The notes: generated from the letters alone by a model not told the origin. A DNA stretch of 64,000 nt from Pantoea deleyi (GCF_022647325.1 NZ_CP071405.1:2728001-2792000); one strand, 5' to 3'. Counted from the first letter of the stretch, positions 18,274 through 26,689 are shown. Made by a program: numbers and translations.

Positions 18274-19758
18274 ATGCAGAACATCATGTCCGACCTGACC
18301 TCTTCCGCCCATGTGGCAACAGCAGGCCGTGCGCCTGCGGGTGAAACGCAGTGGATCCGCAATGCAGCAGATGTCTCCCGTTTAGTGAACAGCGGCGACA
18401 GCGCCCGTAATAACGCCCGCATCGTGATTGCGATTGCGCTAGGGGGCGTCTTTCTCGATGCCTACGATCTGGGCGCGCTGGCCTTTGGCATGAAAGACAT
18501 TACGCGCGAATTTAATCTCACCCCCTCCGGCACCGGCATGGTCGCCTCGGCCATTACCTTCGGTGCCATTATCGGCGCGCTGATCGGCGGCTATCTCACA
18601 GATAAGATCGGCCGCTATCGGGTGTTTATGGCCGATATGTTCTTTTTTGTGGTGGCGGCTCTCGCCTGTGCGTTCGCGCCCAATGAGTATGTGCTGGCGG
18701 GGGCGCGTTTTGTCATGGGGCTGGGTGTCGGCATCGATCTGCCGGTGGCGATGGCTTTTCTGGCGGAGTTTTCACGCCTGCGCGGCAAGGGGAATAAAGC
18801 GGCCAGCGTGGCGATGTGGTGTCCGACCTGGTATGCGGCGATCAGCATCTCCTACCTGCTGGTGCTGCTGCTCTATGCCGTGCTGCCGGAAAGCCACACT
18901 GACTGGCTCTGGCGGCTGATCCTGGGGTTTGGTGCCGTACCGGCGATTATCATCATCGCCATCCGCAGCCGTTACATGAGCGAATCCCCGGTCTGGGCCG
19001 CGAATCAGGGCGACCTGAACGGCGCCGCAGCGATTCTGCGCAGTGCCTGGAACATCAACGCGCAGGTGGCCTCTGATGCCGGACTGACGCCCGCCACGCC
19101 GGTGCGTAAGGCGGGCTGGCGCAACTATGGCGCGCTTCTGAAGGGGGTTTATCGCCGCCGGACGCTGCTGGCGACCATCACCGCCGTCGCCTCCTCGTTT
19201 GCCTATAACGCCGTCGCCTTTGGCCTGCCGGTGATTATCTCCAGCTTCCTTGCGCAGTCGATGCTGACCACGATTCTGGTCTCGCTGGCGCTGAACCTGC
19301 TGTTTGCCTTTGTCGGCGGCATTCTGGCCGTGCGTCTGGTGCCGCGTCTGGGGGCGTGGAAAATGTCGGTGGCGGGTTACGGCTGTCAGTGTGTGGCGCT
19401 GCTCGGGCTGGCGCTGATTGGCCGCCCGGAAGGGGGACAGGAGGCGGCGCTGGCTATCGCGATGCTGGCGCTGTTCCTGTTTGGTCAGGGATTCGGACCA
19501 GGATCGCACACCATGACCTTTGCTTCACTGAGCTACCCGACCTCGCTGCGCGGCGTGGGGGTGGGCTTTAATCAGACGCTGATGCGCGGCAGTTCGACCG
19601 TTTCACTGTTTCTGTTCCCCGTGCTGGTCGCGGCGCTCGGCACCGGTGTCTTCTGGATGATCTTCCTGGCACCGCTGGCCGGTCTGCTGGCCCTGCTGGC
19701 CATCCGCTGGGAACCCTCGGGCTACGATGTGGATGCGGAAGATTTCAGGCCGTTGTGA
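18274..19758 (+). CDS. MFS transporter, sugar-porter-like
   Basis: A 494-residue major facilitator with about 12 membrane segments. The A-loop motif appears as GGYLTDKIGRYRVFMADM, and the layout resembles the metabolite:proton symporter/sugar porter group. The substrate is unknown. The start is uncertain: the ATG at 18274 follows a TATAAA at 18259-18264 so closely that the mRNA would be almost leaderless, and the ATG at 18286 is an alternative. It is divergent from yehZ and marks the left edge of the block separating yehZ from bglX. Confidence 0.85.
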   Translation: MQNIMSDLTSSAHVATAGRAPAGETQWIRNAADVSRLVNSGDSARNNARIVIAIALGGVFLDAYDLGALAFGMKDITREFNLTPSGTGMVASAITFGAIIGALIGGYLTDKIGRYRVFMADMFFFVVAALACAFAPNEYVLAGARFVMGLGVGIDLPVAMAFLAEFSRLRGKGNKAASVAMWCPTWYAAISISYLLVLLLYAVLPESHTDWLWRLILGFGAVPAIIIIAIRSRYMSESPVWAANQGDLNGAAAILRSAWNINAQVASDAGLTPATPVRKAGWRNYGALLKGVYRRRTLLATITAVASSFAYNAVAFGLPVIISSFLAQSMLTTILVSLALNLLFAFVGGILAVRLVPRLGAWKMSVAGYGCQCVALLGLALIGRPEGGQEAALAIAMLALFLFGQGFGPGSHTMTFASLSYPTSLRGVGVGFNQTLMRGSSTVSLFLFPVLVAALGTGVFWMIFLAPLAGLLALLAIRWEPSGYDVDAEDFRPL

Positions 19759-19891
19759 TGGTCAGGGCTGATAGGCAGTCATGACACTAAGCGGATCTAA
19801 CGTGACGGGCACCCTGGTCCGTTGTAAAGCGTCACAGGCCAGGGATGGCAGCGTGGCGGAGAAAGCAGGATCCCGATGCACGCAGACAGAG

Positions 19892-19918
19892 AAACCGCAC
19901 CGCAGTGCGGTTTTTTTT
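19892..19918 (+). terminator. Rho-independent terminator upstream of the idi 3' end
   Basis: AACCGCAC-CGCA-GTGCGGTT is a perfect 8-bp stem followed by a run of T on the plus strand. It lies about 135 bp after the MFS stop and abuts the convergent idi stop. It may end the MFS transcript or a small RNA in the gap. Confidence 0.75.
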
Positions 19919-20459
19919 ATGCCGTCAGGGCCGGAAAAGGAAACTGCGCCAGATAGTCCGGGATGCGCGGAAACGTATGGATAAACCACGGCGTGAACTG
20001 CTGCGGCTGCTGCTGCATCTGCTGCTCTATCAGCGCCATCGGGCGATACTCATAGGCATCCGCTTCCTGCGGATTCAGCTCTGGCAGGCTGTCGCAGATG
20101 GCAAAAAAGACGTGACCATATTCGTGCTCGGTCAGGCCATTGCTCAGCTTCAGGTTGTAGCTCAGTTCAAATACCGGCGTCAGCGTCAGCGCCATCCCCA
20201 TCTCTTCCCGCAGTCGGCGCTCGGCAGCGTCACGGGTTGATTCATGCGGATAGGGATGGCCACAGCAGGTATTACTCCACAGGCCACCACAGTGATATTT
20301 ATCGCTGGCGCGCCGCTGCAGTAAGAGCTCCTGCCGGGAATTGAAGACGTAGACCGTCACCGCACGGTGCAGTAATCCTTTTTCATGCACTTCCAGCTTT
20401 TCCATTTTGCCGGTGGGACGATCGAGGTGGTCAACGAGGATAACTTCAATAGCAGACAT
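19917..20459 (-). CDS. idi: Isopentenyl-diphosphate delta-isomerase (type I)
   Basis: Interconverts isopentenyl and dimethylallyl diphosphate, balancing isoprenoid precursors. The 180-residue Nudix-fold protein has HRAVTVYVFN, the catalytic-cysteine segment SNTCCGHPYPHES, and the Nudix-like AAERRLREEMGM. The ribosome-binding site is AAGGAA. It stands alone here and is not next to carotenoid genes. The stop overlaps the T-run of the plus-strand terminator. Confidence 0.95.
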   Translation of the reverse strand: MSAIEVILVDHLDRPTGKMEKLEVHEKGLLHRAVTVYVFNSRQELLLQRRASDKYHCGGLWSNTCCGHPYPHESTRDAAERRLREEMGMALTLTPVFELSYNLKLSNGLTEHEYGHVFFAICDSLPELNPQEADAYEYRPMALIEQQMQQQPQQFTPWFIHTFPRIPDYLAQFPFPALTA

Positions 20460-20576
20460 GGCGTTTCCTTGAGATTATTCCCATCTATTCTGGCACAAGA
20501 TTAAACGTTTGGGCGCGCTGCGAAGGAATTTTTGCCTGGATCGGGCGAAGGTAAGCGGATGAAGCAGAGAGGAAAT

Positions 20577-20597
20577 CAGGCCAGCGAGGCTGGCCTG
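20577..20597 (-). terminator. Terminator-like hairpin after the chemoreceptor gene
   Basis: CAGGCCAGC and GCTGGCCTG form a 9-bp stem with a 3-base loop, 9 bases beyond the chemoreceptor stop. On the minus strand it is followed by ATTTCC, a short U-rich tail. Confidence 0.6.
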
Positions 20598-20605
20598 AAA
20601 AGAGA

Positions 20606-22501
20606 TTACAACCGGAAGCTCTGAACGACCCGCTCCAGCTGGGTGCTCTGTACTTCCATCGCCTGCGCGGCGGCGGAAACCTGCTCCACCAGTACGGCGT
20701 TCTGCTGAGTGGTGCCGTCAAGCTGCGTGATCGCCACGTTAACCTGTTCGATGCCCATGCTCTGCTCGCGGCTGGCGGACATGATTTCGCTCATCAGGGT
20801 CGTGACGCTGCTTACGCCCTGCATCAGCTCATCCATGGTCTGCCCCGCCTGCTCAACCAGCGCGCTGCCGGTGTCGATGTTGGCCACAGACTCCTCAATT
20901 AACTTCTTAATCTCCCGCGCCGAATTGGCTGAGCGCTGCGCCAGGTTGCGCACTTCCGATGCCACGACGGCAAAACCGCGTCCCTGTTCGCCAGCCCGGG
21001 CGGCTTCGACCGCGGCGTTCAGCGCCAGGATATTGGTCTGGAACGCGATGCTGTCGATAACGCTGATGATATCGACCACTTTGCGTGACGAGTGATGGAT
21101 TTCGCCCATCGTACTGACGACCTGACGCACCACCTCGGTGCCGCGCGCCGCCACCTGCGAGGCATCGCCTGCCAGCTGGTTCGCATGCGTGGCGTTGTCG
21201 GCGTTCTGACGCACGGTGCCGGTGAGCTGCTCCATTGAGGCGGCCGTTTCCACAATCGAACTGGCCTGATCTTCCGTCCGGGAGGAGAGATTAGCGTTGC
21301 CGCTGGCAATCTCACGCGAGGCGGCGGTGATCGCCAGCGCGCTGTCACCCACCTGCTGAATCAGCCCCTGCAGATAGCTGATGAACTGGTTAAAGCTCTG
21401 CGCTACAGCGTTGAATTCCGGACTGTTACTGGCGGGCAGACGCTGGGTCAGATCGGCCCCGCCGGTCGACAGCGCTTCAATGTTGCGGTTCAGCACGCCC
21501 AGACGTTTCATCATTGCACGGACAAAGCCCAGCGACACCAGCAGCAGGATCACGGCCAGCGGGATCTGCACCAGACCCAGGCGGGTCAGCATGTTGTGCG
21601 ACTGCGCTTTCAGCAGGCTGGTCGGCAGGCTACTGGCGAGATACCACGGGCTGCCAGGAATAGCCTGTACAAACAGCGTCTGCTCGCCTTCGCTGCTGTC
21701 GAAGGTGGTTTCCAGCGGCTGGCTGCCAACGCCATTCAGCAGGGTTTTCAGCGGCGCCGCCATCGGCATCTGCACGTCGGCCAGATTCTCCAGCTTCGGT
21801 GCGGCATTCACCAGCGCGCCGTTCCCTACCACCTTGCCATCGGCTTCCACGATCAGCACGTTGCCATGAATCGTTTCGCCCATCTGTTTCGCCAGCTGGT
21901 TGAAGAAGCCCAGCGTCACGTCGATGGTCGCAACCCCCCAGGCCGTCCCGTTGCGGTAGATGGCCATGGCGCAGTTGGTGCGGGGCTGCGGGCTGGCGGC
22001 ATCCTGATAGGCTTTTGCCCAGGCGCACTGCCCTTTGGCCGCGGCCAGACCATCTTTATACCAGGGCTGTTCCCAGTATTTGTCGGCGGCGTCGGAGTTC
22101 CAGTAGGTATTGACCTGCAGTTCATTGCTGGCATTACGGGCAAAGAAGCTGCTGTCTTTCTCTTTGGCCGGATCGCGACGGTTCGGCAGTGGCCAGATAC
22201 CGCCACCAAACACATTGCTGTCCTGATACTGGTTTACCAGCGTCGGTAAGAGGGTATCGATAGTGGCACTGTCCATGACCGATGCGGCTTCGGTGATCGC
22301 CCGCTGCTGCGCCTGCACGCGGTTCATCTGTTCAACAATGCCGGACGCGAGGGAATCAACCTGATAGCGAACCAGACGGCTTTCGCTGTCGACCAGCTGC
22401 GGCGCGACGAACTGGTTGATGACCCAAACTGTAACGAGTAAAAGTGCAACAAAGAATGCGATCATTGTTGCGGTGAAGCGGGATTGTGTTGTTTTAAACA
22501 T
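20606..22501 (-). CDS. Methyl-accepting chemotaxis protein
   Basis: Transmembrane chemoreceptor of 631 residues. TM1 spans about 13-31, a large periplasmic domain resembling dCACHE about 32-305, TM2 about 308-330, then HAMP and a cytoplasmic signalling coiled coil whose hairpin tip is at about 485-525 (AFQTNILALNAAVEAARAG). The C-terminus ends VVQSFRL without the NWETF-type CheR tether. dCACHE domains commonly bind amino acids or organic acids; the ligand is not readable. I did not find a clear FliA promoter upstream. Confidence 0.92.
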   Translation of the reverse strand: MFKTTQSRFTATMIAFFVALLLVTVWVINQFVAPQLVDSESRLVRYQVDSLASGIVEQMNRVQAQQRAITEAASVMDSATIDTLLPTLVNQYQDSNVFGGGIWPLPNRRDPAKEKDSSFFARNASNELQVNTYWNSDAADKYWEQPWYKDGLAAAKGQCAWAKAYQDAASPQPRTNCAMAIYRNGTAWGVATIDVTLGFFNQLAKQMGETIHGNVLIVEADGKVVGNGALVNAAPKLENLADVQMPMAAPLKTLLNGVGSQPLETTFDSSEGEQTLFVQAIPGSPWYLASSLPTSLLKAQSHNMLTRLGLVQIPLAVILLLVSLGFVRAMMKRLGVLNRNIEALSTGGADLTQRLPASNSPEFNAVAQSFNQFISYLQGLIQQVGDSALAITAASREIASGNANLSSRTEDQASSIVETAASMEQLTGTVRQNADNATHANQLAGDASQVAARGTEVVRQVVSTMGEIHHSSRKVVDIISVIDSIAFQTNILALNAAVEAARAGEQGRGFAVVASEVRNLAQRSANSAREIKKLIEESVANIDTGSALVEQAGQTMDELMQGVSSVTTLMSEIMSASREQSMGIEQVNVAITQLDGTTQQNAVLVEQVSAAAQAMEVQSTQLERVVQSFRL

Positions 22502-22630
22502 CTATGTTCCCCTGAACCCTGATGTGGCGCGATTGCCTGATCCGGGTTAACGGCTTGTTAATGAGGAACTTGAGATGCGCGGGATCACAGATTTAAGAAA
22601 TGTCTGATTTCTGTAAAGATTTAGTTTCTC

Positions 22631-22683
22631 TGCGCGACTATCACCGACATGGCGGCCACCAGACATCGGTGAAATGTCGCGCA
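22631..22683. repeat. Two-tier palindrome between the SUFU and chemoreceptor genes
   Basis: Outer arms TGCGCGAC (22631-22638) and GTCGCGCA (22676-22683) enclose inner arms CACCGA (22642-22647) and TCGGTG (22666-22671). It ends 10 bp from the SUFU-protein stop and is likely a transcription-ending or RNA-stabilizing structure; an operator role is possible. Confidence 0.5.
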
Positions 22684-22692
22684 GTAACGGAC

Positions 22693-23802
22693 CTACTCTT
22701 CCGGATTAACCACCTGATGGCGCGGGCGGAAAACGTGATGACAGCCCTCTGCGGTTAACCGTTCCCGTAACTTCTGGCCGCCATGTTCATCGGCCTGGGC
22801 AAACTGTCGTTCCGCTTCGGTAATCGGCGTGGTCCAGAGTAAGGAGGGCCGATCGCCATCGCGCTTGGGCAGGGCAAACTGCGCCTGTTCGCTGGCCAGT
22901 TCATTCGCCAGCAGGAAGCTTTCGAAACCCACAGGTGCCACTTCCGAGGCCAGCGTGTGGCCCTCGCCAAGCCATGTCAGCCGCGCCCACGGCAGATGCA
23001 CAAACTCCGCCAGCGCACTCGCCATCTGCACCGCGTTGCTTTCGGTCATAACCTCGCCGTCCACCGCCATGCCCAGTTCGATACGGCGATACTGCGGGGC
23101 CAGCTCATCAAACAGGTAGTCCACCTGCGGCATAGGCCGGATGCTCATACCGATCGTCAGGAAATACCAGACGCCCTGATGCCAGTGCTGGGAGATCGCC
23201 ATCGGTGGCCAGCTCCCCTGGTCGATCGCGTAATACTTCACCGACTCGCCAAAGCGGGCCTGATAGCAGGCCATCAGATCCTGCTGAACCCTGTCCCACT
23301 CGCTGCCGTCATGCCATTCGCGCCAGAACTGGCGCTGATGCTCCGCACGGGCGTAGTAATCATTAGTGGAGGCCGACCCCAGCGGCGCCGTGAGGCGGTT
23401 CTTTTTAATGCAGCCTGCGGAGAAGCTCACCTGCTTCTCCTGATAGAGGCTCCAGCCTGGAATTACCGCCAGTAGCTGGCCGTAATACCACAGCGCCGCG
23501 CCATCATCGCTGGGCTCCCACAGCACCTGCAGACCGGCCGGATCCAGCTCGGGTTCTGCTTCCAGATTACGGCAATACTCGGCGCTGAGCAGCGGCGCAA
23601 TGCCCTGCTCCATCGCCTCACGATCCTCCTGCGCCGGAGCCGGCAGCAGATTACGCAGCCAGCAGCCGCGCACCGCATACTGGCTGCGGAACAGGTCGGT
23701 TGGCCAGATATAAAAATAGGCCGTGCGCGCATCCTGCTCAACGATAGCGGTCAGGGTGCGCTGCTGATTGTGGACTTCAGCAATCAGGGATTTGTACGTC
23801 AT
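22693..23802 (-). CDS. Suppressor-of-fused domain-like protein
   Basis: A 369-residue cytosolic protein without signal peptide or membrane segments. From memory of the family, I assign it to bacterial suppressor-of-fused (SUFU, PF05076-like) proteins; the segment AISQHWHQGVWYFLTIGMS and the acidic-aromatic composition fit. The function of bacterial SUFU proteins is poorly defined; some occur in toxin-immunity settings, but no toxin gene is next to it here. The open frame extends to 24039, but the ATG at 23802 (MTYKSLIAEVHNQQ) has a GAGG six bases upstream and is chosen. Confidence 0.6.
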   Translation of the reverse strand: MTYKSLIAEVHNQQRTLTAIVEQDARTAYFYIWPTDLFRSQYAVRGCWLRNLLPAPAQEDREAMEQGIAPLLSAEYCRNLEAEPELDPAGLQVLWEPSDDGAALWYYGQLLAVIPGWSLYQEKQVSFSAGCIKKNRLTAPLGSASTNDYYARAEHQRQFWREWHDGSEWDRVQQDLMACYQARFGESVKYYAIDQGSWPPMAISQHWHQGVWYFLTIGMSIRPMPQVDYLFDELAPQYRRIELGMAVDGEVMTESNAVQMASALAEFVHLPWARLTWLGEGHTLASEVAPVGFESFLLANELASEQAQFALPKRDGDRPSLLWTTPITEAERQFAQADEHGGQKLRERLTAEGCHHVFRPRHQVVNPEE

Positions 23803-24321
23803 AGTGCCTCGACAAAGCCTGGAGGAATCCATTTTCCCCGAGATTAGAGCAGGATCCGGACTGGCGCTATCTGAGACAAGGGTAAAAATCTCAAAGTGTG
23901 GGCGGTGAGGGGTAACCCACGGGGATCGGCCCGGCCAAAGTCGCGTTCTCCGATGTTCTGCCCCTGCGCGACGAAACGGCAACCCTCTGTGATTGAAAAT
24001 CATCAGTACATCCTCAACCCCTATCCAGACGACGATCAAAAGCAGAGCAGCATTTATTGATCGCCGCGGGTGTGAATGACGCAGGAAACGGATGCTGACA
24101 TCATCAGAAAAAGAATGAGGATCAAGAGGCGGGTCTGGCTATCCCTGACCTCGCGCCTTTATTTATCGGGATCACGCGAGCTGCTTTTTAAAAACGGAAA
24201 TATTCACAAAAATTCAGACGTGCGTTTTTTATCACCTGCGTCCAAACACAGACAATTACCAGGAGACTTCAGAAAGCAGGTTTCTATAATGGCCCCACCC
24301 ATTAAATAAAAAGGAACCGCC
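23803..24321. other. Gene-poor region upstream of the SUFU-like gene
   Basis: 519 bp between the SUFU-like start and the next credible gene. A 77-codon open frame at 24076-24309 has no ribosome-binding site and an arginine/serine-rich translation, so I do not call it. The right half becomes AT-rich. I see no further clear feature. Confidence 0.6.
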
Positions 24322-24429
24322 ATGCTTTTATTATTCATTCTGACATTGATCGTCGTGATTTTATTTTCGTTAAAAAAGCACGCAGCCTTTAAGAAAAGCA
24401 GAGCACTACCCCGAAGAGATAAACGTTAA
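24322..24429 (+). CDS. Putative 35-residue single-pass membrane protein
   Basis: A short open frame with a strong ribosome-binding site (AAAAGGAACCGCC before the ATG). The protein begins MLLLFILTLIVVILFSL, a clean hydrophobic helix of about 17 residues, and then becomes strongly basic (many K and R), giving an N-out or peripheral C-in layout by the positive-inside rule. I do not recognise a family. The hydrophobic-then-basic pattern and good initiation region support a real gene; length and lack of known homologues limit certainty. Confidence 0.55.
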   Translation: MLLLFILTLIVVILFSLKKHAAFKKSRALPRRDKR

Positions 24430-24702
24430 CCGGGATGGCAGAGGCCACGGCCCCCAGCGGAGCCACATCAATATAAAAACAACAAAATCAGAGATTTAAA
24501 AACCAATCAGGTTTTATTTTCAACCATCACAGACGCCCAGCCCGACGGTGAGAAAGAAAAATTTATCGGAAAATTTTATTTAAGAAAATTAAATAAAAAG
24601 TAATGGCGCTTTTATTTACAACCAGAATCGATGAACCTATGGTGGATACTGACAGGAAGGCCTGTTTAATTTAATCACTCGCCCGCTGGCATGGAGCCTT
24701 AC
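24430..24702. other. AT-rich leader region upstream of the first LuxR-like gene
   Basis: 273 bp, roughly 35% G+C in places, with A/T tracts such as AAAATTTTATTTAAG. A 6-bp hairpin AAAACC-AATCA-GGTTTT (24499-24515) with a T-rich tail could terminate the small-protein transcript. The composition would suit H-NS binding. No gene seen. Confidence 0.5.
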
Positions 24703-25200
24703 ATGACAATTCACGCTTACCCGCCTGAAAACAGTTTTCTCGAAGAGGGCATCCGCTCTTACCTGAATAGCCTTCCCGTCCGGAAAAACCGGTTAGAGGA
24801 GTCTCTTTTTTTATTGCTGAATAAAAACAGCATCAGTGAAATCATCATCAACAGAGTGATTGAAAACACCCCTTACTACAGAGTGTTTATCCTGACCTGC
24901 GAAAAATTTATGCCGCTGGCGCTCTATTATCTGAATGCCCATCCCGGCAAGGTTTCGATTTTAAGCCGGGATGAGAACCAGTCAGAGGAGCGCGCTTCGG
25001 CCGGCTTTACAACCTCTATCACTCATCTGAAAGAGGTCACCTCCATTACACCGGGCGAATATCGCGCGCTGACGCTGACGCTGAGCGAAAAAAGCCTGTG
25101 CAGACAGACGGAAAGAACGCGAAAAAAGGTGTTTTATTACCACCGTTCAAGTGCCCTGCAAAAAATGGGATTGAAAAGAATCAACGCGCTTTTTATCTGA
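24703..25200 (+). CDS. Divergent LuxR-type (GerE-like) HTH protein
   Basis: A 165-residue protein with a C-terminal segment (about 115-165) that aligns with LuxR/GerE helix-turn-helix domains: ITPGEYRALTLTLSEKS, then KKVFYYHRSSALQKMGL in place of the usual KTVxxHxxxxxxKLG. The N-terminal two thirds is not a recognisable receiver. It resembles orphan regulators such as BglJ or fimbrial LuxR proteins in overall plan. The ATG at 24703 has GGAG six bases upstream; the in-frame ATG at 24691 has none, so 24703 is chosen. AT-rich surroundings suggest acquisition or silencing. Target genes unknown. Confidence 0.65.
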   Translation: MTIHAYPPENSFLEEGIRSYLNSLPVRKNRLEESLFLLLNKNSISEIIINRVIENTPYYRVFILTCEKFMPLALYYLNAHPGKVSILSRDENQSEERASAGFTTSITHLKEVTSITPGEYRALTLTLSEKSLCRQTERTRKKVFYYHRSSALQKMGLKRINALFI

Positions 25201-25219
25201 GAGGCGGAAGACTGAATAA

Positions 25220-25543
25220 ATGAATGAACTCTATCCCGGCAGTGCGAAAGCGTTAGCCTGCGATTATATCCTCTCTGTTAAAAAGATTGCCCTGGCCCAT
25301 CAGCAGGGTGCTGATGTCAGTGCCGGAAAGAAAGAGATCGATCTGCTGCTGAAAAAACTCCGGAAAACGATAAATATCTCTTCCCCTCTCAGCCTTTATA
25401 TCTGGACAAAGATGGAGGCTGAACTCAGGAAGCTGATTGTGATCACCTGCGATCCCGGTTATCTGTCGATCATACGTCACGCGAGATACCGCTCGAGGAT
25501 ATACAGAGATTATGCGTTAAGAAAAGTTCAGGGCGCGCTCTGA
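25220..25543 (+). CDS. Hypothetical 107-residue protein
   Basis: Small basic, mostly helical protein beginning MNELYPGSAKALACDYIL, with lysine/arginine-rich segments (KKLRKTI, RHARYRSRIYRDYALRK) and no signal peptide or membrane helix. I do not recognise a family. It starts 19 bp after the LuxR-like gene and has a purine-rich GGCGGAAG upstream, so the two probably form an operon. A role in nucleic-acid or protein binding is possible from charge alone, but unsupported. Confidence 0.55.
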   Translation: MNELYPGSAKALACDYILSVKKIALAHQQGADVSAGKKEIDLLLKKLRKTINISSPLSLYIWTKMEAELRKLIVITCDPGYLSIIRHARYRSRIYRDYALRKVQGAL

Positions 25544-25995
25544 GTGTGTCTGCTAATTCCCCGGCCTGCCGGATAACTTTCTGAAAAGATTCCGCGGCTG
25601 TTCAGCGCGCGTCGGCCCTACTCTCCAGCTCAAGGTTTTTGAATTCTCCGGCATCTTTTTTGTCGGCCGGTCGCGCATCCTCCCTGGGGTAAACCTGAAA
25701 TCTGCGGCCTCTGACGTACGGCCGGATAAGCTGACACGTATGCCAGCCTAGAAATAATCAACTGATTAAAAGCGTGTATTTATTGATCCTGCTGATAGCC
25801 GTTGAATTTCCTCAGCAAAAAAATCCGTTCAATAAAATTTAAGTTAATTAATCCTTCCTCACCCGAATAAACAGAATTCACGCATTTTATCTGCGATAAA
25901 ATTTAATTTAACTTAATAATAACCCGCTCGATTTCAGGGATTCTCCGTTTTAGCGTTGAAAACAGCGTCAATGCCGGCGCGATAAGGAGAAACCT
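25544..25995. other. AT-rich intergenic with direct repeats upstream of the second LuxR-like gene
   Basis: 452 bp without a credible gene. The right half is very AT-rich and carries a near direct repeat, ATAAAATTTAAGTTAATTA (25832-25850) and ATAAAATTTAATTTAACTTA (25896-25915), 64 bp apart. This looks like a regulated promoter region (H-NS or dedicated regulator), but no single promoter is decisive. Confidence 0.5.
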
Positions 25996-26629
25996 ATGAA
26001 GAACGTCAATCCGTTAAAAAAAAATCATGCTGATTTGCGATGACATCTATTTTACTTCGGGTTTTACTGCACTCGCAGAACGGGAAGGGATAGCGTGTCA
26101 GCAGGTGACCACTGAACAGTATGCCGCGGGCCTGGTTTTTACAGGCACCGTGCTAATCGACCTTGTTTCATGGTGCAGGTCCGGCCGTGTTGAATCATCC
26201 TCGCTGGCCTGGCCCGGTAACTATCCTCCCGATGCCGGATTTATCATCTCCTGTCCGGGACAGAAAAACATCATGGATTTAATCTGCGGCGGCTGTTTTA
26301 AACTGGAGAGGAAAAGCACGCCGGGCGAGATCAGCCGATTATTTGCCGCAGATTCGCTGCCTCAGCCACTCTGTGCCTGTAAACCGCTGACCTCACGGGA
26401 GAGTGAAATCCTGACCCTGCGGCTGTCCGGGATGAGCACCCGGAAAATCGCCCTGACGCTCCGAATACATGTGAAGACGGTCTATGCGCATCTCTACAAT
26501 ATTCTGATGAAGTCCGGCTGTAAGAGCCTGATCGGTTTTTATGCGCTCGCCCTGCCGCTCAGCGAAATGCTCTGTCGGCTAAGCGCCGGGCAGAACGGGG
26601 AAGAAACGGCCATGGAAACACGCCGCTAA
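25996..26629 (+). CDS. LuxR-type response-regulator-like protein with an A9 frameshift near its start
   Basis: The main frame (26027-26629) encodes a LuxR/GerE HTH at about residues 121-175 (LTSRESEILTLRLSGMSTRK, KTVYAHLYNIL) behind a receiver-like N-terminus (MLICDDIYFTSGF). A strong Shine-Dalgarno, AAGGAGA (25984-25990), lies 5 bases before an ATG at 25996, whose frame reads MKNVNPLKKNHADLR and stops. Between them lies a run of nine A (26016-26024). Losing one A fuses the frames to MKNVNPLKKIMLICDD, a 210-residue protein; the HTH frame itself has TAA at 26015 and no ribosome-binding site at 26027. It may be transcriptional slippage, phase variation, a mutation or a sequencing error. Confidence 0.65.
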
Positions 26630-26660
26630 AGTCTGCCTGACGGGATTACACTATGGCCTG

Positions 26661-26689
26661 ATCGCCCTGCGCAGCACTGGCAGGGCGAT
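26661..26689 (+). terminator. Hairpin after the LuxR-type gene
   Basis: ATCGCCCTGC and GCAGGGCGAT form a perfect 10-bp stem with a 9-base loop, 32 bp after the stop. No U-run follows, so its terminating activity is uncertain. Confidence 0.4.

Noticed and set aside
19781..19984. A 67-codon plus-strand frame overlapping the terminator and the idi 3' end
   Set aside because: It runs through a strong terminator and antisense to idi, with no ribosome-binding site.
22502..22692. A FliA (sigma-28) promoter for the chemoreceptor
   Set aside because: TAAA elements are present but none has a GCCGATAA-like partner at 15 bp.
24076..24309. A 77-codon plus-strand frame
   Set aside because: No ribosome-binding site, Arg/Ser-rich composition, and no recognisable motif.
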